From: a virus
IMG/VR virus record: IMGVR_UViG_3300009155_000091
Span: 1-45,582 of that record
Reading direction: 5' to 3' (one strand)
Length of the DNA stretch: 45,582 bases
Shown here: in pieces, positions 23,845 through 31,357 of the stretch
Position numbering within the stretch: the first letter of the stretch is position 1
How the letters are laid out: each line of letters starts with the position of its first letter
Notes under the pieces: model-generated
Seen by the model: only the letters and a program-made list of their open reading frames with translations
What the model was told of the DNA's origin: nothing
Database searches by the model: none
Translations under genes and position numbers: made by a program

Positions 23845-24129
23845 TTATTCTGGCACCATATAATATTGATGACCCAAAGAATAATACAAAAATTTACCTT
23901 TTTGTCTTAAAACATTATTTATATTTTCTTGATTATCAACTTTAACACCAACAATTTTTTTGTTTTTTGGCAATTTTCTTCCAGGATGCGTGTTTAACAC
24001 ATCTTCAACAGGATCCAAATAGTATTTGAGTTTTTTAACTAAAGTTTTTTTATCACCAACAACACTAATACCATATTGTTTGCAAAGTGATTTAATTTCG
24101 GGTAATTCGAGTTTGTTTAAGTCTTCCAT
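23845..24129 (-). CDS. SAP-domain protein, 94 aa
   Basis: Residues 1-38 (LNKLELPEIKSLCKQYGISV, then KKTLVKKLKYYL) match the SAP helix-extension-helix motif, which binds AT-rich DNA. The second half (KIVGVKVDNQENINNVLRQK, then FLYYSLGHQYYMV) is not recognised. A small DNA-binding role such as nucleoid or recombination accessory is likely. TATCTTTG lies 5 nt upstream of the ATG with a TTG at N20, so it should be made from a host-type, nearly leaderless promoter. Confidence 0.75.
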   Translation of the reverse strand: MEDLNKLELPEIKSLCKQYGISVVGDKKTLVKKLKYYLDPVEDVLNTHPGRKLPKNKKIVGVKVDNQENINNVLRQKGKFLYYSLGHQYYMVPE

Positions 24130-24133
24130 ATTA

Positions 24134-24164
24134 CAAAGATATGAAAATTATTTGATTTAACCAA
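24134..24164 (-). promoter_or_regulatory. Host-type promoter TTG-N20-TATCTTTG
   Basis: CAA at 24162-24164 and CAAAGATA at 24134-24141 direct transcription into the SAP gene. The -33 part lies inside the 3' end of the upstream gene. Confidence 0.55.
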
Positions 24165-24387
24165 ATTTAATTTTTGACAAATAACATATATACTTACGTT
24201 CAAAGTAGTTCAAAGTCGCCCTACGGTTCATTTCTTTGTCGTGGTAACCTTTTTGATAAGCATCATTAACAATTCGTTTCTCGTCTTCTCTGATCTGATT
24301 TTTAATCATAGTTAAAGCCATTACGGTTTCTTCAGAAAGTCCTTCAGTTTTAGATAATTCTAATATTTTTTTTTCAATTGGTCCCAT
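24157..24387 (-). CDS. Hypothetical protein, 76 aa
   Basis: A helical charged product: MGPIEKKILELSKTEGLS, a MIKNQIREDEKRIVNDAYQK segment and an aromatic basic end (NYFERKYICYLSKIKFG). The NDAYQKGYHD stretch resembles small phage proteins with amphipathic repeats, but no family was assigned. It lies between the leader-bearing gene array and the SAP gene. Confidence 0.65.
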   Translation of the reverse strand: MGPIEKKILELSKTEGLSEETVMALTMIKNQIREDEKRIVNDAYQKGYHDKEMNRRATLNYFERKYICYLSKIKFG

Positions 24388-24406
24388 AGTAATAATAATT
24401 ATATGT

Positions 24407-24994
24407 TTAAAATTCTTTTAGATCAAGATCCACATCAATTGGGATTCCGTATTTTTCTAACTTTTTATAAAAAAAGTTATAAACCTCATGTCTTAAATAA
24501 GCTAGAAGATCTCCAGTCTCATAATTACCTTGAGACTCTAAATAAGCCGATTCAATTGTATCATTTACTTCTATTTGATTATCAGTTCCTTCTTCAAACA
24601 CGTTGAAGTCCATTGTTCCTTGATCATCAACATACACAAAAATATAAACTCCAAAGTTTTCTCCTAATCTACCAAACTGATTTACTTCAATAACTTCAAT
24701 TCTTGTATCAAGATTACCCCAATCACTTTTTAGATCGTATATTTCACCGTCAATTTCATTTTTCAGTTTTTCAACTAAATTCTTAAATCCACCGTTGTAT
24801 TCATACCAAATGGGTCTAATAAGTTGGAAGTCTTCGTTTGTATTTTTTCTAATTCCAGATATATCATAAATCACATCATCAAGATGTGGTTCTTCACCTC
24901 TCTTTTTTTGTTGGTTCCATACCGTATAGCAAAGTTTTCGAAGGTTATCTTCGGTCAGTTTGTTATATTGTGATTCTGTAATTATTATTTTCAT
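24407..24994 (-). CDS. MKIIITESQ-leader protein, 195 aa
   Basis: The start is ATG 24994, overlapping the TAA of the preceding gene by 1 nt (TAATG); the frame could begin six nt earlier only at TTG. The leader MKIIITESQYNKLTED is followed by a two-strand/helix body (IEVIEVNQFGRLGENFGVYI, FVYVDDQGTMDFNVFEEG) and a LRHEVYNFFYKKLEKYGIPI end. The body pattern recurs loosely in the next gene (IIYIDTIFDTFDVGD), suggesting divergent paralogs. It is the last of six consecutive genes with this leader. Confidence 0.7.
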   Translation of the reverse strand: MKIIITESQYNKLTEDNLRKLCYTVWNQQKKRGEEPHLDDVIYDISGIRKNTNEDFQLIRPIWYEYNGGFKNLVEKLKNEIDGEIYDLKSDWGNLDTRIEVIEVNQFGRLGENFGVYIFVYVDDQGTMDFNVFEEGTDNQIEVNDTIESAYLESQGNYETGDLLAYLRHEVYNFFYKKLEKYGIPIDVDLDLKEF

Positions 24995-25344
24995 TACCAA
25001 TCTGTTCTTGGATTTTCGTTTATAACATTAAGTAATTTGAATTTGAAATTATTTTTCCCTAAATAGTTTTCCAAATTTAATTTCAAGTCCCACAAATAGT
25101 CACCAACATCAAATGTGTCAAAAATTGTATCTATATAAATAATTATTCCTAACTCAACAACATTATCAGTCTTGTATGCCGTTACCACATCAATTTTTGT
25201 GATTGCTTCGTAGTTATCTCCATATCCACCTTCATCATAATAATCTTCTTCTTTTATGTTATCAGCAATGTCTTTCCAAGCCATATCAACCGCATTTTGA
25301 AATGTTATAGTTTTTAATTGTGATTCTGTAATTATTATTTTCAT
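24994..25344 (-). CDS. MKIIITESQ-leader protein, 116 aa
   Basis: Leader MKIIITESQLKTITFQNAVD. The DNA for the first nine codons is identical to that of the 24407-24994 gene, including the preceding TG, which suggests recent duplication or recombination at the leader. The body resembles its neighbour in strand order (VELGIIIYIDTIFDTFDVGD, then YLWDLKLNLENYLGKNNFKF). Function unknown. A TATTTAT-like TACTATTTATTAG lies just upstream, within the end of the preceding gene. Confidence 0.7.
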   Translation of the reverse strand: MKIIITESQLKTITFQNAVDMAWKDIADNIKEEDYYDEGGYGDNYEAITKIDVVTAYKTDNVVELGIIIYIDTIFDTFDVGDYLWDLKLNLENYLGKNNFKFKLLNVINENPRTDW

Positions 25345-25346
25345 TT

Positions 25347-25898
25347 CTAATAAATAGTAACTAAAGGAACTGTTACATCATATCCTGTAACAGGTAAAAT
25401 TATTTCATTCATGCAATCTTGAACAACATCATTAACTTCTTCTTGGATTTCCCAACCTATATCTTCATCCTCCAAGGCTTGATCTAAGGTTAGATTTCTT
25501 CCATCCTCCATAAGTGTTACGGAACCCCCAGGTAGAGTTTTTCCATATAGAAAAACATCATAATCTCTATATTCCATATTAGTGATTTCCCACTCAAAAT
25601 CATAACCACCAACTGATCTCTCACTAAAATCTTTTGTCGAGAATTTCTTGTTTTTTAATGTATTTATAAATTTTTTAACAAATACCTCATCCCCTACAAG
25701 TTCTTGAAATTCTGTTTGAGCATGTAACTTATCGGTAAATTCGGTTATACCCCAAAATTCAAGTTCATCTCTATCAAATCTAATTTTGTTACCTTTTTCT
25801 AACTCTTTTTTCCAATACTTAATAACCGCACCAATACCTTTATTTCGGTAAGATTCTTTAATAAGACTATATTGTTTATTAGATATTATTATTTTCAT
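25347..25898 (-). CDS. MKIIISNKQ-leader protein, 183 aa
   Basis: Leader MKIIISNKQYSLIKESYRNK with a candidate site LIKE|S. The body is acidic, with FDRDELEFWGITEFTDKLHA, a DYDVFLYGKTLPGGSVTLME strand pair and EVNDVVQDCMNEIILPVTGY near the end. The order (helix, strands, C-terminal helix) is similar to its array neighbours, but identity is low. It overlaps the upstream gene by ATGA. Confidence 0.7.
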   Translation of the reverse strand: MKIIISNKQYSLIKESYRNKGIGAVIKYWKKELEKGNKIRFDRDELEFWGITEFTDKLHAQTEFQELVGDEVFVKKFINTLKNKKFSTKDFSERSVGGYDFEWEITNMEYRDYDVFLYGKTLPGGSVTLMEDGRNLTLDQALEDEDIGWEIQEEVNDVVQDCMNEIILPVTGYDVTVPLVTIY

Positions 25899-26209
25899 GA
25901 CTCCGCTTTGATATATTTTACATCAACATTAAATTTATTTTCAAAAGAGTTTTTAATCATATCTAACACTTTTTCTTTTTTGATTGGGAACCAAGATTCT
26001 AAGTTGTTTAAATATTTTTTTGATATCCACAATCTACCATCAGATTTATCATATTCAATAAACGTGTTCCAAACATCAGTTTTATCCCAAATAACAATAT
26101 AAGAATCAACATAAAAAGGTTTGTTTTCATCTAAGGTATCATCTACGAGTGATTTTATAAAATCATTCAATAGTTTTTTTTTCTGTGATTCTGTAATTAT
26201 TACTTTCAT
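25895..26209 (-). CDS. MKVIITESQ-leader protein, 104 aa
   Basis: Leader MKVIITESQKKKLLNDFIKS. The leader DNA again matches that of the 24994-25344 gene almost base for base. The body contains FYVDSYIVIWDKTDVWNTFI and a C-terminal helix followed by a short strand (FENKFNVDVKYIKAES). It has the size and strand pattern of a minimal member of this family. Start and stop are set by 2-nt spacing upstream and an ATGA overlap downstream. Confidence 0.7.
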   Translation of the reverse strand: MKVIITESQKKKLLNDFIKSLVDDTLDENKPFYVDSYIVIWDKTDVWNTFIEYDKSDGRLWISKKYLNNLESWFPIKKEKVLDMIKNSFENKFNVDVKYIKAES

Positions 26210-26211
26210 AA

Positions 26212-26586
26212 CTATATAATATTGGACCCACTTACCTCTTTTATTTCAACATCAGGAAAAAGTCCTTTGAAGTAATCATAAACTGCGTTTTTTAAGTGTC
26301 TTGATATTATATGATAAGGAATATAATCTTCCATCTCTTTATCTATTGAATAATCGTAATATACGGTTTTTGATGGTATTATATATACAAATAAAGGTTC
26401 TCCAGTTTCGTTCATTAGATAAATTGATCCTGGCCATTCACCCCAACCTTTAACATCTTTAGAAATGGTCTTTAAAAACAACTTCTTATATTTTGGGTAT
26501 TCATCTTCATACTTAGCATCAAAACGATCCCTTTTATAAGTTTCGTTGATTAAATCAAGTTGATGTTGGGTTACAATGATTTTCAT
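26212..26586 (-). CDS. MKIIVTQHQ-leader protein, 124 aa
   Basis: Leader MKIIVTQHQLDLINETYKRD with a candidate site LINE|T. The body has a PGSIYLMNETGEPLFVYIIP strand pair, YYDYSIDKEMEDYIPYHIIS and a C-terminal helix-strand (YFKGLFPDVEIKEV), matching the general layout of the array. A TATTTAT motif lies 5 nt upstream of its ATG, so a promoter may fire inside the array here. Confidence 0.7.
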   Translation of the reverse strand: MKIIVTQHQLDLINETYKRDRFDAKYEDEYPKYKKLFLKTISKDVKGWGEWPGSIYLMNETGEPLFVYIIPSKTVYYDYSIDKEMEDYIPYHIISRHLKNAVYDYFKGLFPDVEIKEVSGSNII

Positions 26587-26591
26587 ATAAG

Positions 26592-26598
26592 ATAAATA
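26592..26598 (-). promoter_or_regulatory. TATTTAT motif (candidate late promoter)
   Basis: Reads AGTATTTATCTTATATG into the 26212-26586 start. The same 17-nt string precedes the 26621-27082 gene. Confidence 0.45.
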
Positions 26599-26613
26599 CT
26601 TCGTTATATAAAA

Positions 26614-26712
26614 ACTCCCCTTAAATTGTAGACCTCAGACAACCCTCACATTGGAACGGGTCATCGTATAAAAGGGGTTTTACTCCCCTTAAATTGTAGA
26701 CCTCAGACAACC
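26614..26712. repeat. 31-bp direct repeat, 68 bp apart
   Basis: ACTCCCCTTAAATTGTAGAC... (31 nt ending CAGACAACC) occurs at 26614-26644 and 26682-26712. The copies straddle the 3' end of the 26621-27082 gene. The 68-nt spacing is not a multiple of three, so the second copy is read in another frame and changes the C-terminus. Confidence 0.92.
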
Positions 26713-27082
26713 ACTCTTCTGTAAGTTGTTGTATTTCAAAGTAGTTAAGTCCAAAAACTTTTTCTAAAAATGACCAAATCTTATGATAATCGATGAAAAC
26801 ATAGTCATTTTTTCTATCGTAAATCATCATATTATTCCCTTTTTCATAACGATATAATTCCAAATCAGGTTTTTCTTCACTCTGAACAACATCCAAATCG
26901 GTAAAAATGTTTAAAAAATCAATAGGAGTTTTAATCTCAACAAGGGTTTTTAAGTTTTCACTACCACCAACCATGTCAGCCGCAGATTCCCAACCTTCGT
27001 ATTTAATCGTATCAATTAAAACTTCATTTCGTTTGTTTTCAAACAATACATTTTTTTGTCTTTCTGTTATGATGATTTTCAT
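26621..27082 (-). CDS. MKIIITERQ-leader protein, 153 aa, with rearranged 3' end
   Basis: Leader MKIIITERQKNVLFENKRNE with a candidate site VLFE|N. The body includes GWESAADMVGGSENLKTLVE, DLELYRYEKGNNMMIYDRKN and the C-terminal helix LEKVFGLNYFEIQQLTEEWL. The end is odd: SEVYNLRGV is followed by KPLLYDDPFQCEGCLRSTI, which comes from a 31-bp direct repeat and its spacer. Without the insertion the protein would end EVYNLRGVFI. It is the first of the six-gene array and has its own TATTTAT motif. Confidence 0.7.
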   Translation of the reverse strand: MKIIITERQKNVLFENKRNEVLIDTIKYEGWESAADMVGGSENLKTLVEIKTPIDFLNIFTDLDVVQSEEKPDLELYRYEKGNNMMIYDRKNDYVFIDYHKIWSFLEKVFGLNYFEIQQLTEEWLSEVYNLRGVKPLLYDDPFQCEGCLRSTI

Positions 27083-27087
27083 ATAAG

Positions 27088-27094
27088 ATAAATA
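27088..27094 (-). promoter_or_regulatory. TATTTAT motif (candidate late promoter)
   Basis: Reads AGTATTTATCTTATATG into the first gene of the six-gene array, just downstream of a terminator. Confidence 0.5.
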
Positions 27095-27108
27095 CTTTGT
27101 AAAACAAA

Positions 27109-27140
27109 AAACCCCCGATCAAAAGAAAGAAGGGGGGTTT
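27109..27140 (-). terminator. Rho-independent terminator
   Basis: On the minus strand AAACCCCC and GGGGGTTT flank a 16-nt loop and are followed by a T run. It ends the 27161-29303 transcript and isolates the array promoter downstream. Confidence 0.85.
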
Positions 27141-27160
27141 AAAAGAATATAATTAATTTA

Positions 27161-27919
27161 TTATCCGATTTGTTGTTTTAATTTACCAATTTCTTGTAGA
27201 TAAGCTGTATTATCTTGTGAACTCATCTTACTTTTTAATCTGTTATATTTATTAACCATTTGATTGTAATGTCTTATCGCTTTATTTTTATCTCGTTTAC
27301 CTTGTCTAAATTCTTGTCTAATTTGTGATGCGGTTTTTAAATCTGCTGCTATTTCAGGGTTTTGTGATGTAGGTGTTGTTGGTGTTGGTGTTGTTGGTGT
27401 TGTTGTCGTTGGTGTTGTTGTCGTTGGTGTTGTTGTCGTTGGTGTTGTTGTTCCAGCAGTTTGAACCGGTGCGTCAAAAGTCTCATCACTACCATCAACA
27501 TTTGTTGGTGCTTGGAATGCCGCTGCTGTTGATAATGCGGGTAGTTGTGAAATCTTTTTTATAGCGTCTGGTTTAGTTGCTGGTGTCCAATTTTTAAATT
27601 TTCCTTGTGTTTTATATCCTTTAGCACCAACACTTGTAGGATTTTCCTTTAACTTGAAATAATATTTATCTCCCACTTTTTTATAATCGTAATCCGTATC
27701 CGTACCTTGAAGTAGAACTTCATTGTTTGGTTTTGATGTAGGAGCCACAGTTGTTGTTTGAGTTGTTGTAGGTGCCACAGTTGTTGTTTGAGTTGTTGTA
27801 GGTGCCACAGTTGTTGTTTGAGTTGTTTGTTCAAATAAAACCTCTTTTTTAATTGCCGATTTGTGAAGATTTAAAATTCTATTTTTTTCTTCTTCATTAA
27901 TTATTAATCTTTTGCTCAT
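27161..27919 (-). CDS. Putative head-packaged Thr-rich protein, 252 aa
   Basis: I start at MSKRLIINEEEKNRILNLHK (ATG 27919), 1 nt after the upstream stop; the longer frame begins inside that gene. The leader is close to those of 8170-9141 and 9984-10412 and ends at EVLFE|QTT. Two low-complexity linkers (three TTTQTTTVAP units, later a TTTPTTTTP run) flank a small domain (YDYKKVGDKYYFKLKENPTS...). A basic coiled-coil end (KAIRHYNQMVNKYNRLKSKM) closes it. Looks like a processed, linker-rich internal protein. Function unknown. Confidence 0.65.
   Translation of the reverse strand: MSKRLIINEEEKNRILNLHKSAIKKEVLFEQTTQTTTVAPTTTQTTTVAPTTTQTTTVAPTSKPNNEVLLQGTDTDYDYKKVGDKYYFKLKENPTSVGAKGYKTQGKFKNWTPATKPDAIKKISQLPALSTAAAFQAPTNVDGSDETFDAPVQTAGTTTPTTTTPTTTTPTTTTPTTPTPTTPTSQNPEIAADLKTASQIRQEFRQGKRDKNKAIRHYNQMVNKYNRLKSKMSSQDNTAYLQEIGKLKQQIG
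27370..27450 (-). repeat. 18-bp-type tandem repeat encoding a TTTTP linker
   Basis: Repeated GGTGTTGTTGTCGTT units on the plus strand, about four copies, coding Thr/Pro. Confidence 0.75.
27742..27827 (-). repeat. 30-bp tandem repeat, about three copies
   Basis: GCCACAGTTGTTGTTTGAGT units repeat every 30 nt and encode TTTQTTTVAP decapeptides just after the leader. Confidence 0.88.
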
Positions 27920-27920
27920 T

Positions 27921-29303
27921 TTATGAATGTGTGAATAAGTTGAAGTCCTCATCCTCTTCAGCTCTTCTGAACACAGATTGTGGTAGAACTTGTTGTGGAT
28001 TAGATCCTCCTAAGTTTAAAACCATAAGGTTTGGCATGTCACCAATACATTCTGGTAACATTTGTAAATCTGGGTTATTAACTAACGACAAATATTGTAG
28101 GTTTTCTAAACCACAGATTGCTTCAGGTAGAGATGCAACACATCCAACGAAGTTAATTGCGTTTAGTTGTTTGAATCTCCCAATATCATTAGGAATATTA
28201 AGTGAGATCTTATCTCTTGATGTATTTTTAAAAGTAAGTCTTTTTAAAGTTGTAGGAAGAGTGGCAAAAAACTCATCGAATCCGTAAAGTGCAATAAACT
28301 TAGATGCCGAATCACTTGGATAATCAATCACAATTTTTTCACCTTTATCTCCTGATAATGATTTCATAAACTCAGGTTTGAAGAATTGCTTTAAACCTTC
28401 TTCATTTGTATTTAAGAACTCAATTAAATTGATTTGTCTGTCATCGGCATCCATGAATTGATTATCAGGGAAGTGGAATTGATAACGATTTGCTGGAAGT
28501 CCTGAAACCTCACCAGTTTCTTTTCCGTAAGTTTTGAAAGTTGTTGGTGTGTTTGGAATTACAACATATAAAGGTCCTTTGGCAATGTATCTTTCAAACC
28601 AAGTATATCCAGGTGATGAGGTGCACCAATTTGTTTCTCCTCTTCTTGCCTCATTATGAGATCCACCGTAGAAACAAGCGGCCTCTTTTCCTAATGGTCC
28701 TGTGTTTGAGATTTTAGCAACCGTCCAATCTTGACCTCTATAAACGATGTCGGCTCCAGGGTGAGCAAATGTCTGAGAAGCCTCTTTTTTCTCTGCCGCA
28801 GTTGCCTTAGTTTTTTCTAAACTAAAATCTTTAACTTGGTCATATAAAGTTTCAGGTGTTAGTTTATTGATGTCTCTAAACTCTTGAGATAATCTATTTT
28901 TAAATCTTTCAAACTTTTGAAGGTTTGTTGTTGTCTTATACAAATCCTCCATGAAAAGGTCTTGGAATGACTTTAAAGCCGCCTTATATTGACCTGATTG
29001 TGGATCAGTAATCATTAATGGGTGATCTGCCGGTAACTTAGGTGTAACAAAGTTTTTTAATAACCACTGAGCGTATTTTCCAATTTTAACCTTCTCCATT
29101 TGTTCAGGTTTAACATTATCAATATCCATCCCATCAGGGACCTTTGTAGTTGGATCGGCAGCGATAAGTGCGAATAATGTTTCAAAAGGCATAATACCTC
29201 TTTGACCTCTTTCTTTTGGTTTTACGAACTTATCGAATAATACTTGAAATCTTGAACTTTCAACAATAAGATCTCGTAATAGATTAGTGAATCTAAGTGA
29301 CAT
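27921..29303 (-). CDS. Putative head-packaged protein with C-terminal leucine-rich repeats, 460 aa
   Basis: It starts MSLRFTNLLRDLIVESSRFQ with a candidate site LIVE|S at residue 14. The middle has a conserved-looking domain: EARRGETNWCTSSPGYTWFE, then YIAKGPLYVVIPN and NRYQFHFPDNQFMDADDRQI. Similar segments occur in other large phages, from memory. The last 110 residues hold three to four leucine-rich repeats (GRFKQLNAINFVGCVASLPE, GLENLQYLSLVNNPDLQMLP, DMPNLMVLNLGG). An LRR would give a protein-binding surface, so an injected host-binding protein is a reasonable guess. Confidence 0.7.
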   Translation of the reverse strand: MSLRFTNLLRDLIVESSRFQVLFDKFVKPKERGQRGIMPFETLFALIAADPTTKVPDGMDIDNVKPEQMEKVKIGKYAQWLLKNFVTPKLPADHPLMITDPQSGQYKAALKSFQDLFMEDLYKTTTNLQKFERFKNRLSQEFRDINKLTPETLYDQVKDFSLEKTKATAAEKKEASQTFAHPGADIVYRGQDWTVAKISNTGPLGKEAACFYGGSHNEARRGETNWCTSSPGYTWFERYIAKGPLYVVIPNTPTTFKTYGKETGEVSGLPANRYQFHFPDNQFMDADDRQINLIEFLNTNEEGLKQFFKPEFMKSLSGDKGEKIVIDYPSDSASKFIALYGFDEFFATLPTTLKRLTFKNTSRDKISLNIPNDIGRFKQLNAINFVGCVASLPEAICGLENLQYLSLVNNPDLQMLPECIGDMPNLMVLNLGGSNPQQVLPQSVFRRAEEDEDFNLFTHS

Positions 29304-29319
29304 AATAATTTTTTTATTA

Positions 29320-29326
29320 ATAAATA
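29320..29326 (-). promoter_or_regulatory. TATTTAT motif (candidate late promoter)
   Basis: Reads GAATATTTATTAATAAAAAA upstream of the LRR protein gene. Confidence 0.4.
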
Positions 29327-29344
29327 TTCGTAAATAGTAAAAAA

Positions 29345-30184
29345 TTAATAATTCATAATCAATAATTCTTCCCCCATATTCTGTTTCTCACCTTTCTTGG
29401 CAGAAGCCGCTTTTGCAAACTCTTTTTTAACCCAAGTGTATTGATCTTCAGGAAACCATTCGTGAAGTAATTCAAAGTCGTAATATGACAATGAGAACTT
29501 ACCTTGAACTCCATGTAGAACATTTGCCAACCTTTCGTGATCTTGACGATCAAAATCGTGGTTGGAGTAATAATTTTCGGTTTTCCAATACGGTGGATCC
29601 AAATAAATGTAAGTTGATGGTGAGTCATACTTATTGATAACATCTGCGAAATCCATATTTTCAACATCAGTAATCTTTAAAAAGTGATCCAACCAATCAG
29701 GTTTAGATAACTTATCTCTAAACGTAAGATATTTTGATTTGTATTTTCCTTTAAGGTCAATAAAGTTAGATGTTTCAGGTTTTGATCCACTGAAAACTTG
29801 TGTTAGAATATAAACGTATTTGGCCGCCACCTCGTAATCGCCAGGTTCTACGCTGAAACCTTCATTAAAAACTTCAGCCTGAAAGTTGATAAATTGTTGT
29901 TTGTATATTTCAGGTGTAAGATCCACACCTTGTTTTTGACAATCAATTGAGTTGATTGCTCTTAACAATTCAGTTGGGTTTTGAACACACTTGAATAAAT
30001 TATAATTTAGTGGGTTGAAGTCGTTATAAACCACTTTATTTAAATTAGGAAATTGTTTTAGGTCCATATTATAGAAACACCAAAACATTCCCGAAAAGCC
30101 CTCTAAATAGACCTCCATATTTTTGTCGTAGAATGGAACAATCCATTTACCAATTTTACTCTTACCTCCGATATAGCTTAACAT
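29345..30184 (-). CDS. dam-like: Dam-like DNA adenine methyltransferase (D12 class)
   Basis: A 279-residue enzyme with the N-terminal SAM motif MLSYIGGKSKIGKWIVPF, a YLEGFSGMFWCFYNMD segment and the catalytic YIYLDPPYWKTENYYSN (DPPY). The order (FxGxG-like first, DPPY later) marks the alpha/D12 class, which makes N6-methyladenine. The FSGMF motif is a variant of the usual FxGGG. The recognition site is unknown. It has its own TTG-N20-TATATTTG promoter with a 4-nt leader, so early expression to protect phage DNA is plausible. Confidence 0.9.
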   Translation of the reverse strand: MLSYIGGKSKIGKWIVPFYDKNMEVYLEGFSGMFWCFYNMDLKQFPNLNKVVYNDFNPLNYNLFKCVQNPTELLRAINSIDCQKQGVDLTPEIYKQQFINFQAEVFNEGFSVEPGDYEVAAKYVYILTQVFSGSKPETSNFIDLKGKYKSKYLTFRDKLSKPDWLDHFLKITDVENMDFADVINKYDSPSTYIYLDPPYWKTENYYSNHDFDRQDHERLANVLHGVQGKFSLSYYDFELLHEWFPEDQYTWVKKEFAKAASAKKGEKQNMGEELLIMNY

Positions 30185-30188
30185 GATA

Positions 30189-30219
30189 CAAATATAGTTT
30201 TTTAAATATTTATTTTCAA
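30189..30219 (-). promoter_or_regulatory. Host-type promoter TTG-N20-TATATTTG
   Basis: CAA at 30217-30219 and CAAATATA at 30189-30196 read toward the Dam-like gene, 4 nt from its ATG. Confidence 0.55.
30207..30213 (+). promoter_or_regulatory. TATTTAT motif (candidate late promoter)
   Basis: Reads AAATATTTATTTTCAACTG toward the plus-strand TM peptide, lying within the divergent Dam promoter. Confidence 0.3.
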
Positions 30220-30243
30220 CTGAATAGTAATTAAATTATAGGT

Positions 30244-30405
30244 ATGGAAGAAAAAAAAGCAACAGAAGTTAAGTGTAAAGCTTGTGAAGATAGTAGACAA
30301 GTTAAAAATACCCAAAGATTTGTTTTGATTGGTGGTGGGATATTTTTCTTTTTTGGACTATACGGTATTGTATCGTTTATTAAAGATATTATTTCCTTTT
30401 TTTAA
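30244..30405 (+). CDS. Small CxxC-TM protein, 53 aa
   Basis: A short plus-strand gene: [20 protein letters not shown] with a CKAC pair, then one hydrophobic segment ([20 protein letters not shown]) and an FIKDIISFF end. The CxxC before a single TM helix suggests a metal or redox site at the membrane face. It is convergent with dnaJ and overlaps its stop by 4 nt. Confidence 0.7.
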   Translation: MEEKKATEVKCKACEDSRQVKNTQRFVLIGGGIFFFFGLYGIVSFIKDIISFF

Positions 30406-31328
30406 TCCCGATCGAATTTAACAAACTGATTTACAATTAAATCACCAACACTATCTAATTTGAATCCTTTTGATTTCACTCTCAAAGGTTTTGACGTGTC
30501 AATGTTTTTTGGTAGTTTAATATTCAAACTACTTTCAGGATGTGGAATAGTTATTGCCCCACTTTTTAACTCATCAATATTCATAAAACAATCATACACC
30601 AAATGATTTCCAACTTTGTTGAATCCGTTTTGTGGTTTTAGATCAACTCTAATTATTAGATCACCATACATTCCATTTTTAAAATCTCCAATTTGAGATA
30701 ATCTTAAAAATTGTCCATTATCAATTCCGTGCGGAAGTCCCACTTCAATTGTTTTCATTTCAGGTCTTGATCCAATACCATAACATAAAAAACAAGGGTT
30801 TATTAAAATATGACCTCTACCTTGACATGACTCACAAACCGATTGCGCAACTTGGGTGAACATTCCTGATCCAAATTGTCTTAAAATCACACCAGATCCA
30901 TTGCAAGACACACAGGTTCTCTTATCACCACCTGATCCATTACAAGGATCACATTTAATTTGTCTTTTATAAGTTAGATTATGTTTTTTTGCCAAATACG
31001 AATCCAAAACACCAATATTTACGGTGATATTTGTAACATGAGCTTGTCGATTTTGGGGTCTTTGTTTTTGACCAAATAAGTCATTAAACATTTCGTTGAA
31101 GTTAAACCCTCCTCCACCAAATGGATTTTTTCTTTGTTGGTCGTATTGTTGTCTTTTTTGTTCATCACCCAATACATCATAAGCCGATGATATTTTTTTA
31201 AACAGGTCTTCATTTCCACCAATATCGGGATGATTTTCTTTTGCTAATTTTCGATACGTTTTTTTGATTTCATCTTGTGTTGCGGTTTCGCTAACACCTA
31301 AAACGTCATAAAAGTTTTCATTATTCAT
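30402..31328 (-). CDS. dnaJ-like: DnaJ-type co-chaperone
   Basis: A 308-residue J-protein. The J domain is at residues 5-68 with HPD at 33-35. A Gly/Phe stretch ([14 protein letters not shown]) follows, then four CxxCxGxG-type motifs ([32 protein letters not shown]) and a beta substrate-binding region ([15 protein letters not shown]). It lacks the full C-terminal dimerisation part of host DnaJ (about 370 aa). It would recruit host DnaK to phage substrates, perhaps during assembly or replication. It overlaps the convergent TM peptide gene by 4 nt. Confidence 0.95.
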   Translation of the reverse strand: MNNENFYDVLGVSETATQDEIKKTYRKLAKENHPDIGGNEDLFKKISSAYDVLGDEQKRQQYDQQRKNPFGGGGFNFNEMFNDLFGQKQRPQNRQAHVTNITVNIGVLDSYLAKKHNLTYKRQIKCDPCNGSGGDKRTCVSCNGSGVILRQFGSGMFTQVAQSVCESCQGRGHILINPCFLCYGIGSRPEMKTIEVGLPHGIDNGQFLRLSQIGDFKNGMYGDLIIRVDLKPQNGFNKVGNHLVYDCFMNIDELKSGAITIPHPESSLNIKLPKNIDTSKPLRVKSKGFKLDSVGDLIVNQFVKFDRD

Positions 31329-31357
31329 TTATTTATTAAAAAGGGTATATTTTGTAT

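Noticed and set aside
26614-26712. Direct repeats as CRISPR array or att sites
   Set aside because: Only two copies, coding, with no integrase or cas gene in the window.
27370-27827. Tandem repeats as CRISPR or satellite
   Set aside because: Units of 18 and 30 bp keep the reading frame and encode Thr/Pro/Gln linkers.
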